Positions 28,634 through 38,389 of a stretch of DNA of 64,000 nt are shown one piece after another (the stretch's first letter is position 1; every line of letters starts with the position of its first letter). Location of the stretch: NCBI RefSeq assembly GCF_024753215.1, contig NZ_JANUGV010000002.1:372001-436000 (forward strand). The letters are read 5' to 3'. The notes below the pieces were generated by a model that searched no databases, was not told the origin of the DNA, and was given only the letters and a program-made list of their open reading frames with translations. This stretch comes from Massilia solisilvae. Lineage in GTDB: Bacteria; Pseudomonadota; Gammaproteobacteria; Burkholderiales; Burkholderiaceae_D. A program made the translations under genes and the position numbers.

Positions 28634-30787
28634 ATGAGCTCGAAGAAATCTTTGCTGGCAGCACTCGTTGCATCGCTGATGTGCTGTCCGCTCGCGGCGA
28701 CCGCCGATCCGATTTACAACATGCTGTTCGTGCCGGACGGCTTTGACGCCACCCGCATGAACAACGCCGGCAACGTCGTCGGCACTTTCAACGACGCGGC
28801 GGCGATCTGGACCGGCACGTCGGTGATCAGCTTCAGTGCCACGCTTCCGAACAGTGTTGGATACGCCATCAACAACCATAACGACATCGGCGGGAGCCTG
28901 GGGAACGGCAACGCGTTTTCGTACGTCAATGGGGTGGTGCACGACATTGGCGCACTGGGCGGATGGTACTCCAGCTACGTGCGGGGCCTGAACGACAGCG
29001 GCGTTGCGATCGGCGTCCAGTTCCCGCAAATCGGCGAAGGGTGGCGCGGCTTCGTGTACAACAACGGCAGCATCACGGAGATGGGCACCTTCGGCGGCGA
29101 CTGGAGCTGGCTCAACGACGTCAACAATGCCGGGGTCGCGGTCGGAACCGCATCTCTGCCGGGGCCGGCGTTCCGTAACCCGGAGCGCGCGGTCGTGTAC
29201 CGGAACGGTGCGATGCAGAACCTCGGCACCCTCGGCACCGGCGACTTCAGCGAAGCCTGGGCCATCAACGATGCCGGGCAGATCGTCGGCTGGTCCACTA
29301 CCTCGCCCGACGAGAGCGCCACAATCCCGCATCCTTTCCTCTACCAGAACGGGGTGATGTCCGATCTCGGTTCCCTGGGTGGCTACTGGGGCCACGCCTG
29401 GGACATCAATAGTGCCGGCGTGATCGTCGGCGACTCCGACATCCTCACCACCGAGGGCTTCGGCTCGCACGCCTTCATCTATCTGGATGGCAAAATGGTG
29501 GACCTGAACACGCTGGTCGACAGGTCCAGCGGCTGGGAGATGGTGTCGGCCAACGATGTCAACGACGCGCAGCAGATCCTGGGCACCGCGTGCCGGCTGG
29601 GCACCTGCGTCAAGGTGCGGCTCGACCTCATTTCGCCGATCCCGGAACCGTCCACCTGGGCCATGCTGCTGGCCGGGCTGGCGCTGGCAGGCCTGGCCCG
29701 GCGCGTGCGCGCGCGCCGCTTGTTCGGACCGCTCTTGCTGTTGTCCGGGCTGGCGCCGCTGGCGGCCAGCGCCGACCCGCTCTACACGATCACCGTCATC
29801 CCCATTGACGGCGACATCATGGGCATCAACAACGCCGGCCAGATCGTCGGCGGATACCGCGGCCGCGGCTTCATCTGGGACAACGGTCAGATAACAGAGC
29901 TGCCGACACTGGGCGGCCCGTGGAGCCGGGCTACCGGCATCAACGACAATGGCGTGGTCATCGGCGACTCAGCCTCGGGCGACGTCACGCGCGGCTTCGT
30001 GTACGAGAACGGGAACATCCGTTCGGTCGGCGCGCTCACGTATTGGGGCAGCAGCTACGCCAAGGACATCAACTCGTCCGGACAGGTCGTCGGCAGGTCG
30101 GAGGACCCCGACGGCCCGACCGAAGCGTTCCTTTACTCGAACGGGCACATCACCAGCGTGGGCAACCTGTACGGGTTCGGCGCCGCCGCCTACGGGATCA
30201 ACGATCACGGGGCGATCGTGGGCGGCGCGTGGCGGGACGTGAACCAGCCGACTGCTGCATTCCTGTACCAGAACGGAACCACGATCGATCTCGGCAGCCT
30301 GGGCGGCCAGGGCAGCTGGGCCTATGCCATCAACAATGCCGGCCAGGTCGTGGGCGACAGTACCGTCGGCGGCGCGACACTGGTCAGCCACGCCTTTCTC
30401 TTCAGCGACGGGGTAATGCACGACATCGGTCCGGCCGGTGTCGATAGCCACGCGGTGGGAATCAATAACTACGGCGACGTCATCGGCTGGTACCAGGCAC
30501 AGATCGGCCTGTTTGGGCGCGGCTTCCTGTACACCCAAGGCGAGGTGGTGGACCTGACGGCGGCGCTGGAGCTGCCTTTCAACTACGCGCTCGTCGAGGT
30601 CAACGGCATCAACGACAAAGGACAGATCATCGGCGAGATCTGCAGCACGGACGGCTTCTTCTGCGAGAACGCGTTGCTGACGCCCGTCGCGGCCGTGCCC
30701 GAACCGCAGGCCAGCGCATTGCTGCTGGCCGGGCTGTTCGCGATCGGCCTGCGCCGCCGGCGTGCGCGCGCGCCGGCGCCGACGTGA
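28634..30787 (+). CDS. Double HAF-repeat protein with internal and terminal PEP-CTERM signals
   Basis: 717 residues from the ATG at 28634 (GGAG six bases upstream). After a signal peptide (about 1-23) come HAF-type repeats, seen as repeated INNAGQIVG, INDNGVVIG and DLGSLGG patterns, expected to form a beta-propeller. At about residues 336-360 lies a full PEP-CTERM signal (PEPSTWAMLLAGLALAGLA then an Arg cluster). It runs straight into a second signal-peptide-like stretch (LFGPLLLLSGLAPLAASA), a second HAF domain and a second PEP signal (PEPQASALLLAGLFAIG + Arg-rich tail). It appears to be two tandem genes fused in frame. Export and exosortase-dependent anchoring are expected. Confidence 0.85.
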   Translation: MSSKKSLLAALVASLMCCPLAATADPIYNMLFVPDGFDATRMNNAGNVVGTFNDAAAIWTGTSVISFSATLPNSVGYAINNHNDIGGSLGNGNAFSYVNGVVHDIGALGGWYSSYVRGLNDSGVAIGVQFPQIGEGWRGFVYNNGSITEMGTFGGDWSWLNDVNNAGVAVGTASLPGPAFRNPERAVVYRNGAMQNLGTLGTGDFSEAWAINDAGQIVGWSTTSPDESATIPHPFLYQNGVMSDLGSLGGYWGHAWDINSAGVIVGDSDILTTEGFGSHAFIYLDGKMVDLNTLVDRSSGWEMVSANDVNDAQQILGTACRLGTCVKVRLDLISPIPEPSTWAMLLAGLALAGLARRVRARRLFGPLLLLSGLAPLAASADPLYTITVIPIDGDIMGINNAGQIVGGYRGRGFIWDNGQITELPTLGGPWSRATGINDNGVVIGDSASGDVTRGFVYENGNIRSVGALTYWGSSYAKDINSSGQVVGRSEDPDGPTEAFLYSNGHITSVGNLYGFGAAAYGINDHGAIVGGAWRDVNQPTAAFLYQNGTTIDLGSLGGQGSWAYAINNAGQVVGDSTVGGATLVSHAFLFSDGVMHDIGPAGVDSHAVGINNYGDVIGWYQAQIGLFGRGFLYTQGEVVDLTAALELPFNYALVEVNGINDKGQIIGEICSTDGFFCENALLTPVAAVPEPQASALLLAGLFAIGLRRRRARAPAPT

Positions 30788-30790
30788 CGC

Positions 30791-32737
30791 TTACTGCGCC
30801 GCCGTCACCACCGGCAGCTCGACAAAGCTGCTGTGGTAGACGCGCTGCGTGGCCTTCCTGAAGTCCGCCGGCTTGGCCCAGAAGATGTTGGGCACGAAGG
30901 TCTGCGGGTTGCGGTCGTACAGCGGGAACCAGCTCGACTGCACCTGCACCATGATGCGGTGGCCCGGCAGGAACACGTGGTTGGCGGTGGGCAGGCCGAA
31001 GCGGTAGGCGAGCGGCTTGTTCGGGGCAAGCGCGTGCGGCACCTCCAGGCTCTCCCGATAGCGGCCGCGGAAGATGTCGCCCGAGACCATCAGCTGGTAG
31101 CCGCCCATGGCCGGCTGGCTGCCCACCTGGTCAGGGTACACGTCGATCAGCTTGACCACCCAGTCCGAGTCGGTCCCGCTGGTCGAGGCGATCAGGTTCG
31201 CCACCGGCTCGCCGCTGATCTTGACCGGCGCGGTCAGCACGTCCGAGGTGAAGGTCAGCACGTCGGTGCGGCCCGAGGCCTCGCGCTGGTCGTCCACCAG
31301 CCAGCGCGGCCAGCTTTGGCCCTTGGCTTCGTCGTAGCCATACGGCGGGATCGGCCGCTGGCGGAACGGCACCGGCTTGGCCGGGTCCGAGATGTATTCG
31401 TCATAGCCCTTGTCGTTGGCCGGCGCGCCCAGCAGCGCCTTCTGGCTGGCGGCCAGGCGTAGCGCCACCGGCTTGATCGCGCAGCCGCTGTTGCAGCCGG
31501 CCGGCCACGCATTGAGGCTGCGCCATTTGTTGGTGCCGGTCTCGAATGCCGACACGGTCGGGATCGGCGCGGCCGAGGTGTCGTCCTTCAGGTAGCGGTC
31601 CAGGAACGGGCGCAGGATCTCCTGGCGGAAGTGCAGGGCGGTGTCGGAACCGAACTTGAGCGCGCCCAGGCTGCTGCCGTCGCCGATGCCGCCGCCGTGG
31701 TTCCACGGGCCCAGCACCAGGTGTACCTTGCCATCCTTGTCGTTCGGCTTGATAGCCTTGTACACCGCGACCGCGCCATAGATGTCTTCCGCGTCCCACA
31801 GGCTGTGCACCAGCAGCGTGGGCACGGTCACCGGCTGCTTTGCCAGGATCTTGTCCATGGCCTGCTGCTGCCAGAAGCTGTCGTACGAGGGATGCGCGAG
31901 GATCTTGCGCCAGAAGCCGCTCTGCTCGACGCCGCGCTCGCGTCCAAGCTCGCCGGCGGTGCCGGCGCGCATGTACATGTCGTAGTCGTCGTAATTCGAA
32001 GTAAACCATTTAGCCTCATTCTTGCGCGAGACCACCTGCTCCATCACGTACGACAGGTTGATCTGGCGGAAGGCGCCGTTGTGGAACCAGTCGTCACCCT
32101 TCCAGCCATCGACCATTGGGTTCATCGGCACCGCGACCTTGAGCGCCGGGTGCGGGTTCACCAGCGCCATCAGCGGTAGGAAGCCATCGTACGAAATGCC
32201 GATGATGCCGACCTTGCCGTTGGCCTCGGGGAGGTTTTTGGTGAGCCATTCGATGGTGTCCCAGGTGTCGGTCGAATGGTCTACCGGCGTGGGGTTGAGC
32301 GCGCCTTGCAGCGGGCGGTTCATCACATAGTCGCCTTCCGAACCGTACTTGCCGCGCACGTCCTGCACCACGCGGATGTAGCCGCCTTCGACGATCACGT
32401 CGGCCGCGTTGTCATAGCCCTGCAGGATCGAGCCCAGGTCGTTGCTCTCCGCATGGCTGGTCAGCGACGACGCGTCGTAGGGCGTGCGGGTCAGCAGGAT
32501 CGGCGCGTTCTTCGCCCCCTTGGGCATGATGATGACGGTGTTGAGCCTGACGCCGTCGCGCATCGGGATCATCACGCTGCGCTTGACGTAGTTGAAGCTC
32601 GCCGTCGGCGCCGCGAATGCGGCCGGTGTTTCGGTGGGCAGTTGCGGATACAGCGGCTTGTCGGCCTGCGCGTGCGCGAGACCGGCAAACGCAAGCGCGC
32701 CGGCGAGCGGCGCGAGGCGGGCGATGGTTGACTTCAT
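30791..32737 (-). CDS. CocE/NonD-family hydrolase (X-Pro dipeptidyl-peptidase-like)
   Basis: 648 residues with a signal peptide (about 1-24, ending AHAQ), so secreted to the periplasm. The S15-type alpha/beta hydrolase domain starts near residue 55 (IPMRDGVRLNTVIIMPKGA), with VVQDVRGKYGSEGDYV and the nucleophile elbow G-I-S-Y-D-G. The catalytic Asp and His lie in the DAEDIYGAV and GPWNHGGG blocks. A C-terminal jelly-roll domain follows (about 430-648). Family members hydrolyse esters or amides such as cocaine or cephalosporin side chains; the natural substrate is unknown. Convergent with the HAF gene, only 3 nt apart. Confidence 0.9.
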   Translation of the reverse strand: MKSTIARLAPLAGALAFAGLAHAQADKPLYPQLPTETPAAFAAPTASFNYVKRSVMIPMRDGVRLNTVIIMPKGAKNAPILLTRTPYDASSLTSHAESNDLGSILQGYDNAADVIVEGGYIRVVQDVRGKYGSEGDYVMNRPLQGALNPTPVDHSTDTWDTIEWLTKNLPEANGKVGIIGISYDGFLPLMALVNPHPALKVAVPMNPMVDGWKGDDWFHNGAFRQINLSYVMEQVVSRKNEAKWFTSNYDDYDMYMRAGTAGELGRERGVEQSGFWRKILAHPSYDSFWQQQAMDKILAKQPVTVPTLLVHSLWDAEDIYGAVAVYKAIKPNDKDGKVHLVLGPWNHGGGIGDGSSLGALKFGSDTALHFRQEILRPFLDRYLKDDTSAAPIPTVSAFETGTNKWRSLNAWPAGCNSGCAIKPVALRLAASQKALLGAPANDKGYDEYISDPAKPVPFRQRPIPPYGYDEAKGQSWPRWLVDDQREASGRTDVLTFTSDVLTAPVKISGEPVANLIASTSGTDSDWVVKLIDVYPDQVGSQPAMGGYQLMVSGDIFRGRYRESLEVPHALAPNKPLAYRFGLPTANHVFLPGHRIMVQVQSSWFPLYDRNPQTFVPNIFWAKPADFRKATQRVYHSSFVELPVVTAAQ

Positions 32738-32832
32738 TGGCGTCCTTGGTTTTATAGGCGGCTATGTACATACAGCGCGTCGCGGCGCTCGCGAAAGCGC
32801 CGCGTTACATTAGCACAGGACGCCGCCGCCAC

Positions 32833-34188
32833 TCACTGCGGCAGGTGGTGCGTGCCCTCGCGATCGACCACCAGGATCGAGCCGCGCTGGCGGTTGGCCT
32901 GTTGGGCAGCTTGCTGCGTCAGGTTGACCGTCGCGCTACCCGGGCCGCGCACGTGGATGTCGGTGTGCGCCGCCGTCAGGGCGCGGCCCTCGAGGCTGCC
33001 CGAGCCGGTCAGCTCGGCGCTGACCGTGTCCACGGTGCCGCTGATGCTGGCGTCGCCCGGCCCGTCGATTTTCAGCAGCAGGCGCTTGCCGGCCATGTTG
33101 GCGGCCAGGTTGCCGGAGCCGCGCAGCTGAGCGTCCAGTGTGTCGGTGATGGTGGCCAGCGCGACCTCGCCCGGGCCGCGGCTCGCTACCTGCGCCTTGG
33201 CCACCTGCAGCGAACCGGCCTTCAGGTCGCCCGAACCGCTCATTTGCGCGACCAGCTCGGTGGTGGCGCCGGCCAACGTCACGTTGCCCGGGCCGGTCAT
33301 GCGTACCCGCGTCGATTGGGCCTGCAGGCCGCGCGCGGTCAGGTCGCCCGAGCCGTGCACCTCGGCGTCGAACTGTTTGATGGCGCCGGACACGCACGCG
33401 CTGCCCGGGCCGCCCTGCAGCGTGCGCACCGCCTGTACCGCCAGGCTGCAGGCTTCCAGGTCGCCGGAGCCGGTCACCTCGGCGCGCAGCTCGCGCGCGC
33501 TGCCCGCCAGGTTGACGTTGCCCGGGCCGCTCATCTGCAGCTGCAGGCGGGCCAGGTGCAGTCCATCGGCCTTCAGGTCGCCCGAGCCGGTGACGCTGGC
33601 GTTCATATCGTTGGCCACGCCCGACAGGCGCACGTTGCCCGGACCGGACATGGCCAGGCTCAGGTTGGCCGCGGCCAGCTGGCGCAGGTCGGCGTCGCCG
33701 CTGCCGCCGCTCTTGACGGCCAGGTCGCGCACCGCGCCCGACGCGCGCAGGTCGCCAGGGCCGTCCACTTCCAGTGCGACCTTCTCGCCGGAGAGCTGGT
33801 CCACCTCGACGTCGCCGCTGCCGCCCATCGACAGCCGTTTCAAGCCTTGCGCGCCGATCGTGACCTGGACCGGGTCGCGCTGCCTGCCCCAACTGAAGTG
33901 AAAGCCCGTCACGTGCGAGCGCGGGCGCACCACCAGCGTGTCGCCGCGGGTGATGACCTCGACCTCGTCGAGCTCCTTGCGCTCGCCCGACAGCTCCAGC
34001 GCGTTCTTGCCCTGTGCATGGACCACGACGTGGAAGGGGCCGGACAGTTCCAGCGCGGTGAAGGCGCCAACGGCGCGCTGTTCGGTGACGACGCCGGCGC
34101 GTTGGGTCTGGGCCTGGCTGGCCTGGCTGGCGATGGCGCCGACGGCCACGGCGGCGGCCAGCGCGGTGAGTTTGAGAGCTGTCTTCAT
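32833..34188 (-). CDS. Secreted GIN-domain (DUF2807) beta-solenoid protein
   Basis: 451 residues from the ATG at 34188; signal peptide about 1-27. The N-terminal part (AVGAFTALELSGPFHVVVHAQ...ALELSG) is the DUF2807 adhesin-like head. From about residue 110 the chain is an exact alternation of GSGD and GPGN-type turns about every 20 residues: eight GSG(D/N/S) and eight GPG(D/N/S/E) in turn, ending near residue 430. This is a long, regular right-handed beta-helix by pattern. DUF2807 proteins are periplasmic or surface; function unknown. The single Cys residues in the solenoid (EACSL, ACVSG) could pair. Confidence 0.88.
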   Translation of the reverse strand: MKTALKLTALAAAVAVGAIASQASQAQTQRAGVVTEQRAVGAFTALELSGPFHVVVHAQGKNALELSGERKELDEVEVITRGDTLVVRPRSHVTGFHFSWGRQRDPVQVTIGAQGLKRLSMGGSGDVEVDQLSGEKVALEVDGPGDLRASGAVRDLAVKSGGSGDADLRQLAAANLSLAMSGPGNVRLSGVANDMNASVTGSGDLKADGLHLARLQLQMSGPGNVNLAGSARELRAEVTGSGDLEACSLAVQAVRTLQGGPGSACVSGAIKQFDAEVHGSGDLTARGLQAQSTRVRMTGPGNVTLAGATTELVAQMSGSGDLKAGSLQVAKAQVASRGPGEVALATITDTLDAQLRGSGNLAANMAGKRLLLKIDGPGDASISGTVDTVSAELTGSGSLEGRALTAAHTDIHVRGPGSATVNLTQQAAQQANRQRGSILVVDREGTHHLPQ

Positions 34189-34358
34189 TGGTCTTGTTAT
34201 CAGGTGGCGGCGCGGTGCCGGGAGCCTGCACAATAGACCGCCTGCCGCCGGCCTGCACGGCCAAAACGACAGACCGCCGAAAATCGAGGATCAACTGCGC
34301 AAGCCGGGGGTTGAAGTGTGCTCTTGCACTTGCCCGCGCCGCGTGTATATTCATCTGT

Positions 34359-35204
34359 ATGTCCTCGCTCACCGTCCGCAAGCTCGACGTCGACCTGTCC
34401 CGCGGTTTCAGCCGCCGCTGGCTGGCGGACGACGCCTATCGCACGCAGTTCTTCAATGCGTTGTCGATGACCTTTCCCATCGGCGAGCAGATGTTCATCG
34501 ACAGCTTGCGCGCGGTGCCGCCGGCCAGGCTGTCCGACCCGGCCCTGGCGGCCGAGGTCAGGGATTTCGTGGGGCAGGAGGCGAGCCACCGCTTTGCTCA
34601 CATCCAGTACAACGCGCAGTTGGCGCAGCAGGGCTTCGGCTTCACGCTGGAAAAGGCGATCGCGCGGCGGGTGCGGCGCATTGCAAAGCTGGACGTGCGC
34701 AGCCGCGTGGCCATCACCTGCGCGCTGGAGCACTACACGGCGGTGCTGGCCGATGGCGTGCTGCGCCACCCCGAGTGGCTGGAAGGGGCCGACCCGGCGC
34801 TGCACCTGGTGTGGACCTGGCACGCGGTCGAGGAGACCGAGCACAAGGCCGTCGCGTTCGACGTGTACCGCGCGGCGGGTGGCGGTTACGTTCGGCGCGT
34901 GCTTTGGTTCGTGCACGCCAGCCTGGTGTTCTGGTTCGACGTGTTCCTGCAGACCGCGTTCAATCTGAAGCACGATGGCGCGCTGTGGCAGCCGCGCACC
35001 TGGGCCAGCGCCGCGCGCATGTGGTTCGGGCGGCGCGGCGTGGCCTGGCATTTGTTCCTGCCATGCCTGCACTACCTGCGGCCGTCGTTTCATCCTTGGC
35101 AACATGACAATCGCGCACTGGCGGCGATGTGGCTGGCGAGCAACATCTCGGCTTACCGCGCCGTCGGCCGTGCGGCGCCGGCGCCGGGCGCTGGCAGCGC
35201 TTGA
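34359..35204 (+). CDS. Predicted metal-dependent hydrolase (PF10118/COG3687)
   Basis: 281 residues. The ordered His/Glu pattern FPIGEQMFIDSLR, GQEASHRFAHIQYN, ALEHYTAVLAD and WHAVEETEHKAVAFDVY fits the di-iron-like helical family COG3687. All the metal-ligand candidates (E, ExxH, ExxH) are present. Members are of unknown function, sometimes near lipid metabolism genes. An aromatic membrane-proximal segment (VLWFVHASLVFWFDVFL) suggests association with the inner membrane. Divergent from the GIN-domain gene. Confidence 0.85.
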   Translation: MSSLTVRKLDVDLSRGFSRRWLADDAYRTQFFNALSMTFPIGEQMFIDSLRAVPPARLSDPALAAEVRDFVGQEASHRFAHIQYNAQLAQQGFGFTLEKAIARRVRRIAKLDVRSRVAITCALEHYTAVLADGVLRHPEWLEGADPALHLVWTWHAVEETEHKAVAFDVYRAAGGGYVRRVLWFVHASLVFWFDVFLQTAFNLKHDGALWQPRTWASAARMWFGRRGVAWHLFLPCLHYLRPSFHPWQHDNRALAAMWLASNISAYRAVGRAAPAPGAGSA

Positions 35205-35242
35205 TTCCGAAATGTCATAATAGTTGCATGGAGGAATAAGAA

Positions 35243-35428
35243 GTGATTCGATACATGGGCACCCGCAAGAATGCCGAAGGTGTGACCGTTTATGTTTTCG
35301 TGGTCAACGGCATGCAGAAGGAAGTGCGGGAAAACGCACTCAAGCAGCACCCTGGCTGTTACGACGCGTTGCCGGCGTCCACCAAGGCGCAGATTGCGTC
35401 CAACCGCAACTGGCTGTCCAAGCTGTAG
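35243..35428 (+). CDS. Small conserved-looking hypothetical protein
   Basis: 61 residues from a GTG start preceded by GGAGGAATAA. The chain (VIRYMGTRKNAEGVTVYVFVVNG...) is soluble with a beta-beta-alpha look and ends STKAQIASNRNWLSKL. It has no recognisable domain. A ribosome site and codon use like the neighbours support that it is real, and it lies immediately upstream of gspA. Function unknown. Confidence 0.65.
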   Translation: MIRYMGTRKNAEGVTVYVFVVNGMQKEVRENALKQHPGCYDALPASTKAQIASNRNWLSKL

Positions 35429-35517
35429 GCCCGGCCGCAGCCGCACTGTTGCGCACGCCGGAACCCGATCCAAAATATACTTCGCGAGGTTGCAACGCCG
35501 CCGGCGACCGGTTCGAC

Positions 35518-37125
35518 ATGTACAACAACTATTTCAGCCTGAAGCAAGCCCCGTTCTCGATCGCGCCCGACCCGCGCTACCTGTTCATGAGCGAGCGCCA
35601 CCGTGAGGCGCTCGCCCACCTGCTGTACGGGATCGACAGCGGCGGCGGCTTTGTCCTGCTCACCGGCGAGATCGGCGCCGGCAAGACCACCGTCTGCCGC
35701 TGCTTCATCGAGCAGGTGCCGGGCAACTGCCGCCTGGCCTACATCTTCAATCCGCGCCTGACCGTGGAAGAGCTGCTGCTGACGGTATGCGACGAGTTCG
35801 GCATTGCGCTGCCGCCGCGCGGGGCCGGCGCCACGGGCGCCAAGCTGTATGTGGACGCGATCAACCAGTACCTGCTGGACGCGCACGCCAGGGGCCTGAA
35901 CAACGTGCTGGTGATCGACGAGGCGCAGAACCTGTCGGCCGACGTGCTCGAGCAGCTGCGCCTGCTGACCAACCTGGAAACCAGCGAGCGCAAGCTCCTG
36001 CAGATCATCCTGATCGGACAGCCCGAGCTGCGCCAGATGGTCGAGCGTCCCGAGCTGGAGCAGCTGGCCCAGCGCGTGATCGCGCGCTACCACCTCGGGC
36101 CGCTGTCCGAGTCCGAAACCGGGGCCTATGTCGCGCACCGGCTGGCGGTGGCAGGCGTGACCGGGCCGACGCCGATTCCGGTCTCGCTCGCGCCGCTGAT
36201 CCACCGGCTCGCGCACGGCGTGCCGCGCCGGATCAACCTGCTGTGCGACCGCGGGCTGCTCGGCGCCTACGTTGAGAACAGCCGCGAGGTGACGCGGCCG
36301 ATCCTGCGCCGCGCCGCGCACGAGGTGTTCGGCAGCGAGCAGCTGGACGCGCGCCGGCGCCGCTGGCCGGTGTTCGCCGGCGGCGTCCTGATGGCCGTTG
36401 CCATCAGCGCCACCGCCGCCTGGCAGCTGCTGCCGCGCCAGCAGGCCGCGCCAGCCATCGCCAAGGTCACGCCGGTATCCTCGGCGCTTGCCTCACCGGC
36501 GCCGGCCAGGACAGACACCGCGCCCGCCAAGCCGGTGGCCCACGCCAGCCAGGGCGCCGCGCTGCGCGAGCTGGCCGCGCTGTGGGGCCAGCCGCTACCC
36601 GAAGGCGAACCATGCCAGGCGGCGCTCAAGCTCAACCTGCGCTGCCACCAGGGCCGGGGAGGGCTGTATGAACTGCGCCTGCTGGACCGGCCTGCGATCG
36701 TGACACTGCATGACGGCGCCCATGTCGGTTACGCGGTCCTGACCCGCATGGACGACGCCACCGCCACCTTGTCCGCCAACGGCAAGCGCCAGACCGTGGG
36801 CCTGGCCACGCTCGCGCCCCTGTTCGACGGCGAGTACACCACCTTCTGGAAGATGCCGCGCGCTTTCCGCGACCAGGTTGGCATTGGCGACCAGGGACCG
36901 GACGTGGACTGGATCGCCGAACGCCTGGCGCAGCTCAACAAGATCGACGTGCCGCTGGTGGACCGGCCGCTGGGCAAGCGCATGCAGGGGCTGCTGCGCG
37001 ACTTCCAGGCCAAACAGAACCTGAAGGCGGACGGCGTGGCCGGGCCGCGCACCTACATGCGCCTGAACCAGCTGTCGGGCGTGGAAGAGCCGCGCCTGCT
37101 CTCGCTTAACCGGACCGGGAAATAA
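35518..37125 (+). CDS. gspA: GspA/ExeA-type ATPase with peptidoglycan-binding domain
   Basis: 535 residues. ExeA-type proteins use ATP to place the type II secretion secretin through peptidoglycan. An AAA+ module fills residues 1-270 with Walker A GEIGAGKTT (about 50-58), Walker B VLVIDEAQN (about 129-137) and a sensor region IGQPELR. A membrane helix at about 283-305 is followed by a Pro/Ala spacer and a periplasmic part with a PG-binding_1-like domain near the C-terminus (LLRDFQAKQNLKADGVAGPR). The start at 35518 has no clear ribosome site. One base separates it from gspB. Confidence 0.92.
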   Translation: MYNNYFSLKQAPFSIAPDPRYLFMSERHREALAHLLYGIDSGGGFVLLTGEIGAGKTTVCRCFIEQVPGNCRLAYIFNPRLTVEELLLTVCDEFGIALPPRGAGATGAKLYVDAINQYLLDAHARGLNNVLVIDEAQNLSADVLEQLRLLTNLETSERKLLQIILIGQPELRQMVERPELEQLAQRVIARYHLGPLSESETGAYVAHRLAVAGVTGPTPIPVSLAPLIHRLAHGVPRRINLLCDRGLLGAYVENSREVTRPILRRAAHEVFGSEQLDARRRRWPVFAGGVLMAVAISATAAWQLLPRQQAAPAIAKVTPVSSALASPAPARTDTAPAKPVAHASQGAALRELAALWGQPLPEGEPCQAALKLNLRCHQGRGGLYELRLLDRPAIVTLHDGAHVGYAVLTRMDDATATLSANGKRQTVGLATLAPLFDGEYTTFWKMPRAFRDQVGIGDQGPDVDWIAERLAQLNKIDVPLVDRPLGKRMQGLLRDFQAKQNLKADGVAGPRTYMRLNQLSGVEEPRLLSLNRTGK

Positions 37126-37126
37126 G

Positions 37127-37822
37127 ATGTCCTATATCCTCGAAGCGCTCAAGAAGGCGCAGGCCGAACGCCAGCTGGGCAGCGCGCCGACCATCCATGC
37201 GCCGGCCGCGCACGGCGCGCCACAGGCAGCGGAGCGCCGCAAGCCGCTCGTGATCGGCGCCGCCGCAGGCATGCTGCTGGTGGCGGGCGCGATACTGGCC
37301 TGGCGCCAGCACGCTGCCACTCCCGCGCCGGCCGTGGTGGCGCAAGCTGCCGCACCTGCCGTGGTTCCCGGTCCGGCGCCTGGCCGTGATGCCGCCGTGG
37401 CGCAGCATGCCCCGGCTGCGGCAACGCCCGCCCCGGCGGTCGCGCTCGTGGGCGCGCCGGATGCGCCGCCTGCCGCAACAAAGCCGGCAAGGCCGCCTGC
37501 GCCCGAACCGGCACGCAAGGCGCCCGAGCCGCGGCCCGCCGCAACGCCGGTGCCGACGGAGGTGGCCAAACCTGCCGTGGTGGCGGCTGACGATGGCCTG
37601 CCGACCCTGAACGGCCTGCCGGACGCGGTGCGGCGCGACGTGCCAAAGGTGGCATTTGGCGGCTACATGTATTCGCCCAACCCGGCCGACCGCCTGGTCC
37701 TGGTGGACAAGACGCTGCGCCACGAAGGCGAGGAGGTCGCGCCCGGGCTGATGCTGGAAAAGCTGCTGCCGAAGGGGGCGGTGCTGAACTTCAGAGGGTA
37801 CCGCTATCGTGTCCCGTTCTGA
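37127..37822 (+). CDS. gspB: GspB-domain protein, partner of GspA
   Basis: 231 residues. Begins with the family signature [18 protein letters not shown], has a single membrane helix (about 38-60), a long Ala/Pro-rich periplasmic spacer and a compact C-terminal GspB domain ([20 protein letters not shown]...[21 protein letters not shown]). GspA and GspB form an inner-membrane complex for secretin assembly. The ATG is one base after the gspA stop, so the two are coupled. The core gsp genes are not in this window. Confidence 0.92.
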   Translation: MSYILEALKKAQAERQLGSAPTIHAPAAHGAPQAAERRKPLVIGAAAGMLLVAGAILAWRQHAATPAPAVVAQAAAPAVVPGPAPGRDAAVAQHAPAAATPAPAVALVGAPDAPPAATKPARPPAPEPARKAPEPRPAATPVPTEVAKPAVVAADDGLPTLNGLPDAVRRDVPKVAFGGYMYSPNPADRLVLVDKTLRHEGEEVAPGLMLEKLLPKGAVLNFRGYRYRVPF

Positions 37823-38336
37823 TCGCGGCCGCGTGCTGGGCATCTGCGGCTGGTCCGGCAGCGGCAAGACCACGCTGGTGGAGTACCTGGTCGGGGAACT
37901 TACCGCCAATGGGCTGAAGGTCAACGCCGTCAAGCACAGCCACCACGACGTGGTGCTCGAGCCGCCGCACACCGACAGCGCGCGCCTGCGCCGGGCCGGG
38001 GCGGGCGAGGTGATGCTGGTTTCGCCTTACCGCATTGCGATCGCCCGCGAACTGCGCGCACAAGCCGAGCCGTCGCTGGGTGAGCTGCTGTCCCGGCTGT
38101 CCCCGGCCGACCTGACCCTGGTCGAGGGCTACAAATGGGAGCCGATGCCGAAGCTTGAAGTGCACCGTCCTTCCCTCGGCCGGCCCGCGCTGTACCTGGA
38201 CGACCCGCACATCGTGGCGGTGGCGTCGGATGCGCAGCGTCCCGCCGACGCTCCCGCAAGGCTGGCATGGCTGGACCTGAACGACCGGGAAGCGGTCCTG
38301 GGCTGGCTCAACAGTTGGTTAACAAAAAATTCCTAA
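37809..38336 (+). CDS. mobB: Molybdopterin-guanine dinucleotide biosynthesis adaptor MobB
   Basis: 175 residues from a GTG start that overlaps gspB by 14 bases. Walker [15 protein letters not shown] and the family blocks [31 protein letters not shown] and [18 protein letters not shown] are present. MobB is a GTP-binding helper in attachment of GMP to molybdopterin. Its place behind the secretion genes gspAB is functionally unexpected and probably reflects operon drift. No mobA or moa genes lie nearby. Confidence 0.93.
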   Translation: MSRSDRGRVLGICGWSGSGKTTLVEYLVGELTANGLKVNAVKHSHHDVVLEPPHTDSARLRRAGAGEVMLVSPYRIAIARELRAQAEPSLGELLSRLSPADLTLVEGYKWEPMPKLEVHRPSLGRPALYLDDPHIVAVASDAQRPADAPARLAWLDLNDREAVLGWLNSWLTKNS

Positions 38337-38389
38337 AGTTCTTCAAAAAACTGCCGTCAACGGAGGATCAGCCTCTTCAGGAGAAGAAC

